DNA of 17,645 nt from CAYXDO01 sp964463485 (lineage in GTDB: Bacteria > Myxococcota > Kuafuiibacteriia > Kuafuiibacteriales > Kuafuiibacteriaceae), in the NCBI GenBank assembly GCA_964463485.1, contig CAYXDO010000207.1, positions 1 to 17,645 of the forward strand. The letters run 5' to 3'. The notes beneath the pieces were generated by a model. The model did not search any database and was not told where the DNA came from. It saw only the letters and a program-made list of their open reading frames with translations. Positions 14,234 through 17,645 of this stretch are shown in pieces. Position 1 is the first letter of the stretch, and each line of letters opens with the position of its first letter. The position numbers and the translations under genes are program-made.

Positions 14234-14262
14234 TCTCGCTGATCTCTGATCTCGCTGATCTC
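14231..14262. repeat. 16-bp perfect direct repeat at the Hsp70 stop codon
   Basis: TGATCTCGCTGATCTC occurs twice in tandem (14231-14246 and 14247-14262). The first copy supplies the Hsp70 stop codon. Each unit is itself made of two similar 7-9-base parts. It fills most of the 33-bp gap between the convergent Hsp70 and deaminase genes. Confidence 0.9.
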
Positions 14263-14266
14263 GCGC

Positions 14267-14686
14267 TCAGAACGAGCTCGGGCCAAACGCATGCGGCAAG
14301 AGCTCCGCTACTGTGTGGGTCTCCGTCGTCCCGTCAGGATCTGGCGACCCAAGCACGACGACACATCCCGGTCGCGCCAGCTCGGCGATCGCTTGCCGGC
14401 AGTTTCCGCAAGGAGATCCGAGCGCGCCCGTCGATGACGGGGGCGTGACCACCGCGACGGCTACGACGCCTTTGGCGCCTGCGGTCACAGCGCTTCCGAG
14501 CGCGTTCACCTCCGCGCAGATGCCAACGGGGTAGGAGCTGTTCTCGACGTTGACGCCCGTGAAGATGCGGCCGTCCTCCGTCAGCACGGCCGCGCCTACG
14601 AAGAAACGTGAATACGGAGCGTACGCGTTCATCCGAACGTCGCGGGCGGCCGAGAGCAGGGCCTCGACCTCGTCACTTCGTGGCAC
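14267..14686 (-). CDS. cdd: Cytidine deaminase
   Basis: A 139-residue protein that hydrolytically converts cytidine and deoxycytidine to the uridine forms in pyrimidine salvage. The zinc site is complete: CAE (57-59, Cys ligand and catalytic Glu59) and PCGNC (92-96, two Cys ligands). The three-Cys ligand set is that of the short tetrameric class, and the length fits it. The substrate-binding segment VNVENSSYP precedes the CAE motif. The start GTG 14686 gives the usual family length and N-terminus; the frame is open to an ATG at 14797, but those codons look non-coding and have no family counterpart. The ribosome-binding site is weak for either start. It is divergent from the RND transporter gene and convergent with the Hsp70 gene, so probably transcribed alone. 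Confidence 0.92.
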   Translation of the reverse strand: MPRSDEVEALLSAARDVRMNAYAPYSRFFVGAAVLTEDGRIFTGVNVENSSYPVGICAEVNALGSAVTAGAKGVVAVAVVTPPSSTGALGSPCGNCRQAIAELARPGCVVVLGSPDPDGTTETHTVAELLPHAFGPSSF

Positions 14687-14730
14687 GAATTCACGATACG
14701 AGATCCGCCGGCAGATTCCGAGCTTCGGTA

Positions 14731-14781
14731 CGTTCGTGCTCGTCTGGGCACGCCCGCCGCCTACGCGCGTGCGCACGAACG
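14731..14781. promoter_or_regulatory. Perfect 9-bp inverted repeat between cdd and transporter gene
   Basis: CGTTCGTGC (14731-14739) is the exact reverse complement of GCACGAACG (14773-14781), with 33 bases between. It lies in the divergent spacer (14687-14819), where it could bind a regulator of one or both genes. If cdd began at 14797 the repeat would lie in coding sequence instead. Confidence 0.45.
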
Positions 14782-14819
14782 GGCGACCAGGTTTCATTCG
14801 AATATGGGATAAGGCGCCG

Positions 14820-17312
14820 GTGCGAGCGCTCTACCGTCGCTTCGTTCAAGAGCGACCGGGACTCCTCCTCGTCCTCTCGCTGATCAGCCTCGCGCCGACC
14901 GGGTACCTCTCCGCCAAGCTCTACGGCGACGTACGCGCCGACCTCCGCGAGCTCCTCCCTTCGAGCGCTCGCTCGGTCAAGACCCTGCGCGAGCTCGAAC
15001 GTCGGTTCGGCGGCTGGTCGCAGCTCTCGGTGGTGATCGAGTCCGCCGATCGCGAGGCCAATCGAAAATTCTCGGACGAGCTCGTCGACGAGCTCAAGAA
15101 GGTCGACAGCGTTCGATCGGCTCGAAACAAGCTCGGGGAAGAGCGCGATTTCTTCGAAGCTCGATGGTGGCTCCTGGCCGAGCTCGGAGATCTCGAGGAA
15201 GTTCGTGATCGCATCGACGACGCGATCACCCGCGCGAAGATCCGCGCCAATCCGTTGCTCGTCGATCTCGATGAGCCCGCAGCGACGTCGACGACCCCGA
15301 AGAGAGTGGAGCTCGATCTCTCCGATATCGAAAAGAAATACGACGCCAAGATCGGGCTCGCGGCCCGCTTCCCTGATCGCTACTTCGAGCGGCTCGATGA
15401 ATCGGCCAAACCGCCGATCTGGCGCCAGGCCATCATCGTTCGTCGCCGCGGGTTGGCGTTCGGGGTGGTCGAGAACCAAGCGGTCATCACCGCGGTCGAA
15501 GCGGCGATCGCTCGCCTCGATCCGAAGAAGTTCCATCCGTCCCTCGAGGTCGGGCTCGGCGGAGACGTCAAGAACATCGTCGAAGAACACACCTCGCTCG
15601 TCGAAGACCTCGTCACGTCGGCTGTCATCGTCGGCCTGCTCATGGCCGTCGTGGTGGTCGGCTACTACCGGCGATGGCGATCTCTTTGGGTCGTTGGTTA
15701 CCCGTTGCTCGTAGGATCGCTCTGGACCTTCGGCCTCAGTCAGCTGCTGATCGGTCACCTCAACGCCTCGAGCGCGTTTCTCGGAGCGATCGTGCCGGGC
15801 AACGGCATCAACTTCGGGCTCATCATGTTCGCTCGCTACATCGAGGAGCGCCGTGCGCGAGTCGCCCCGAGAGAGGCGCTCGCCGACTCCATCGGATTCA
15901 CGTGGCGCGCGACCTCCACCGCCGCCATCGCCGCATCGATCTCGTATGCCTCGCTCATGGCCACCGACTTCCTCGGCTTCTCCGACTTCGGCCTGATCGG
16001 AGGCATCGGGATGATCTTCTGTTGGATCTCGATGTTCACCGTACTTCCCGCGCTGATCTCTTACTCGGAGAAAAGGTGGCCGATGGATCTGGACCAAGAG
16101 ATCCGTTGGCTGGGGCCCGTTTTTCAGCGGCTCGCCACCTGGCCCGCGGAGGCGGTGCGTCGCTTCCATGCGCCGATAGGGATCGGTGGCCTCCTGCTCG
16201 CGATCGTGGCCGCGGCGCTCACCGTCGGCTACTTGAAGGACCCCTTCGAGAAGGACTTCACGAAGCTCAGGTCGACCGTGACCCTCGAGCGAGGCGCGGC
16301 CGTGTGGGAAGCCAAGGTCGACCAGATCTTCGGTCGCTACCTAGCTCCTCAGGTGATCGTGGCGGAGCGAGAAGAAGACGTCGGGCACATCGTCGCCGCG
16401 ATTCAAAGATCGATCGACGAGGGGGGGCCGCGGGCGCCTATCTCGGAAGTCACCGCGCTCAGCACCTTGGTGCCGAAGGAACAGAGCGCCAAGCTCGAGG
16501 TGCTCGCCGAGATCCGCGAGCTCCTCTCGGACGACGTGCTCGAGGGGCTCGAAGGTGATCAACGAAAGCTCGCCGAAAAATACCGCCCTCCTTCGGACCT
16601 CGAGGGCTTCGACGTGAAGGACCTCCCCGAGACCGTGCGGGCGGACTTCAGGGAGCTCGACGGGAGCGAAGGACGCGTTGTGCTCGCCCTCCCCAACCTC
16701 GCCCTGAACCTCTACCACGCCGACGAGATCCGTCGCGTGGCCGCGCTGCTCAGGCAGATTCAACTCCCCGACGGACGCGTCGTCGAGTCCTCCGGCAACT
16801 TCGTCATCTACTCCGACATGCTCGACTCGGTGATGGGAGACGGCCCCAGGGCCACGATCCTGTCATTTCTCGGCGTCGCGCTCTTGTGCGCGTTCGTGTT
16901 TCGACGGCCGGTTCGAGTGTTCACCGTCGTCGGCTCGCTCTTCGTCGGCGTGGTGTGGCTCGGCGGCTTGCTGGCGACGATGGGTTACCGGATCAACTTC
17001 CTCAACTTCATCGCGCTCCCCATCACGTTCGGCATCGGCGTCGACTACGCCGTGAACATCTACGGTCGATTTCTGCTCGAGCGAGAAAAGGCGGAGGTCA
17101 CCGAGGCGACGGTCCGATCGATCGTCGCCACCGGAGGCGCCGTCGTCCTATGCTCGCTCACCACGATCATCGGTTACGGTTCCCTCCTCGTCGCCAGGAA
17201 CGGAGCGCTGATCAGCTTTGGCGACGTAGCGATTTTCGGAGAGCTCACGTGCCTCGCGGCCGCGATGCTCGTGATGCCGTCGTGGATCGTGCTGTGGCAG
17301 AGGCGCAAGTAG
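14820..17312 (+). CDS. RND-superfamily (MMPL/SSD-type) transporter
   Basis: An inner-membrane protein of 830 residues from GTG 14820, with AAGG five bases before the start. GTG was chosen because TM1 follows at once (about 13-33) and the upstream codons overlap cdd antisense. It has the two-fold layout of the family: TM1, a large periplasmic loop (about 35-260), a five-helix bundle (about 268-415), TM7 (about 458), a second loop, and a closing five-helix bundle to the C-terminus. The second half holds GIGVDYAVNIYGRF, with Asp742 where RND proteins have their proton-relay Asp; the matching place in the first half reads GNGINFGLIMFARY, with Asn331. Proteins of this group export lipids or hopanoid-like molecules, or act with periplasmic partners; the substrate is not readable here. 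No membrane-fusion or outer-membrane partner gene adjoins it. Confidence 0.88.
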   Translation: MRALYRRFVQERPGLLLVLSLISLAPTGYLSAKLYGDVRADLRELLPSSARSVKTLRELERRFGGWSQLSVVIESADREANRKFSDELVDELKKVDSVRSARNKLGEERDFFEARWWLLAELGDLEEVRDRIDDAITRAKIRANPLLVDLDEPAATSTTPKRVELDLSDIEKKYDAKIGLAARFPDRYFERLDESAKPPIWRQAIIVRRRGLAFGVVENQAVITAVEAAIARLDPKKFHPSLEVGLGGDVKNIVEEHTSLVEDLVTSAVIVGLLMAVVVVGYYRRWRSLWVVGYPLLVGSLWTFGLSQLLIGHLNASSAFLGAIVPGNGINFGLIMFARYIEERRARVAPREALADSIGFTWRATSTAAIAASISYASLMATDFLGFSDFGLIGGIGMIFCWISMFTVLPALISYSEKRWPMDLDQEIRWLGPVFQRLATWPAEAVRRFHAPIGIGGLLLAIVAAALTVGYLKDPFEKDFTKLRSTVTLERGAAVWEAKVDQIFGRYLAPQVIVAEREEDVGHIVAAIQRSIDEGGPRAPISEVTALSTLVPKEQSAKLEVLAEIRELLSDDVLEGLEGDQRKLAEKYRPPSDLEGFDVKDLPETVRADFRELDGSEGRVVLALPNLALNLYHADEIRRVAALLRQIQLPDGRVVESSGNFVIYSDMLDSVMGDGPRATILSFLGVALLCAFVFRRPVRVFTVVGSLFVGVVWLGGLLATMGYRINFLNFIALPITFGIGVDYAVNIYGRFLLEREKAEVTEATVRSIVATGGAVVLCSLTTIIGYGSLLVARNGALISFGDVAIFGELTCLAAAMLVMPSWIVLWQRRK

Positions 17313-17441
17313 GTCGTGGGTCCATCTGCGCCCCTGAATTCGGAGAAAGGCGGGTAACGGGGCCCGGCTTGAATGCGTCGACAGCGTCCTCCGATGCGTG
17401 CACGACCCACCTGCGGCGATTCAGTTCAACCTCCGTATGAA

Positions 17442-17534
17442 CCACGGAGAGCACAGAGAAGGAACACGGAGGGCACGAAGGACTTTTCTCCAAGAATCCG
17501 TGTTCCCTGCATTCCCGCTCTGTGTCCTCTGTGG
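17442..17534. repeat. Long imperfect inverted repeat of CACGGAG type
   Basis: The left side has CCACGGAGAGCACAGAG (17442-17458) and GGAACACGG (17461-17469). The right side has CCGTGTTCC (17498-17506) and CTCTGTGTCCTCTGTGG (17518-17534). The inner arms are perfect complements; the outer arms match at 14 of 17 positions. An 11-base unpaired stretch (17507-17517) bulges the right side. This resembles the dispersed CACGGAG/CTCCGTG repeats seen between genes in many environmental bacteria. It lies ~130 bases past the transporter stop and could also end or stabilise that transcript. Confidence 0.75.
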
Positions 17535-17590
17535 CTTGCCCAGCGCCGAGCGATGATCATCGACATATCGCGCAACTTGGTCGTGCACCC

Positions 17591-17645
17591 TCCTCCGATC
17601 CCGGTCCTCCGATCCCGGTCCTCCGATCCCGGTCCTCCGATCCCG
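17591..17645. repeat. 14-bp tandem repeat, truncated by the window end
   Basis: TCCTCCGATCCCGG is repeated exactly at 17591-17604, 17605-17618 and 17619-17632, with 13 bases of a fourth copy to the window end. There are no spacers. The array probably continues outside the window. Confidence 0.95.

Larger units (their letters stand above)
17313..17645. other. Non-coding region after the transporter gene
   Basis: No convincing gene is present. The region holds the CACGGAG-type inverted repeat and the 14-bp tandem array described separately. The remainder (17313-17441 and 17535-17590) shows no feature I can support. Confidence 0.6.

Noticed and set aside
14691..16169. 492-codon open frame opposite the RND transporter gene
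   Set aside because: It is antisense to a gene with clear membrane segments and family motifs; the translation is an Arg/Glu/Asp-rich shadow.
17591..17645. CRISPR array
   Set aside because: The 14-bp units are head to tail with no spacers, so it is a simple tandem repeat; no cas genes are present.

Overview
The window looks like chromosomal DNA from a high-GC member of the Myxococcota (Polyangia-like). The evidence is the strongly GC-biased codon use, a lipoprotein built of ASH/choice-of-anchor-D repeats with a C-terminal von Willebrand-like domain, multi-PAS soluble histidine kinases, a stand-alone lidless Hsp70, and long spacers holding gene debris. This assignment is inference; no rRNA or other phylogenetic marker is present. 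No tRNA, CRISPR array, transposase or phage gene was seen.

Layout. (1) 1-1371 has no intact gene. It holds degenerate GC-rich repeats, then an ECF-like promoter, ribosome-binding site and first ~40 codons of a sigma-factor-like gene (724 onward) that collapses into frame-broken ASH-domain debris. (2) 1372-6068 is a signalling block of two divergent arms. The leftward arm is a REC-REC-GGDEF diguanylate cyclase translationally coupled (ATGA overlap) to an Hpt protein. The rightward arm is a single-domain response regulator coupled (ATGA overlap) to a soluble GAF-PAS-PAS-PAS histidine kinase. Together they contain the parts of a multistep phosphorelay ending in c-di-GMP synthesis. A 100-N assembly gap lies inside the 5' end of the cyclase gene, in a 15-bp tandem repeat encoding EEEPT; the flanks rejoin in frame if the gap is a multiple of 3. 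(3) 6137-10846 runs leftward and encodes an ASH-repeat lipoprotein whose vWA-like domain lacks MIDAS residues, a short ImmA/IrrE-like C-terminal remnant, and a putative outer-membrane barrel protein with poly-Lys, Pro/Glu and hyperacidic tracts. (4) 11025-11867 (leftward) is a TIGR02452/PARG-type macrodomain protein. (5) After an ~830-bp spacer come a lidless Hsp70 (rightward), cytidine deaminase (leftward, convergent with it) and a large RND/MMPL-type transporter (rightward, divergent from the deaminase over a spacer with a perfect 9-bp inverted repeat). (6) 17313-17645 is non-coding, with a long imperfect CACGGAG-type inverted repeat and a 14-bp tandem array running off the window end.

The best candidate for a noteworthy system is the divergent phosphorelay/c-di-GMP cluster with its repeat-tailed cyclase. 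The other genes look like independent transcription units. I see no convincing sign of a defence island or biosynthetic cluster.
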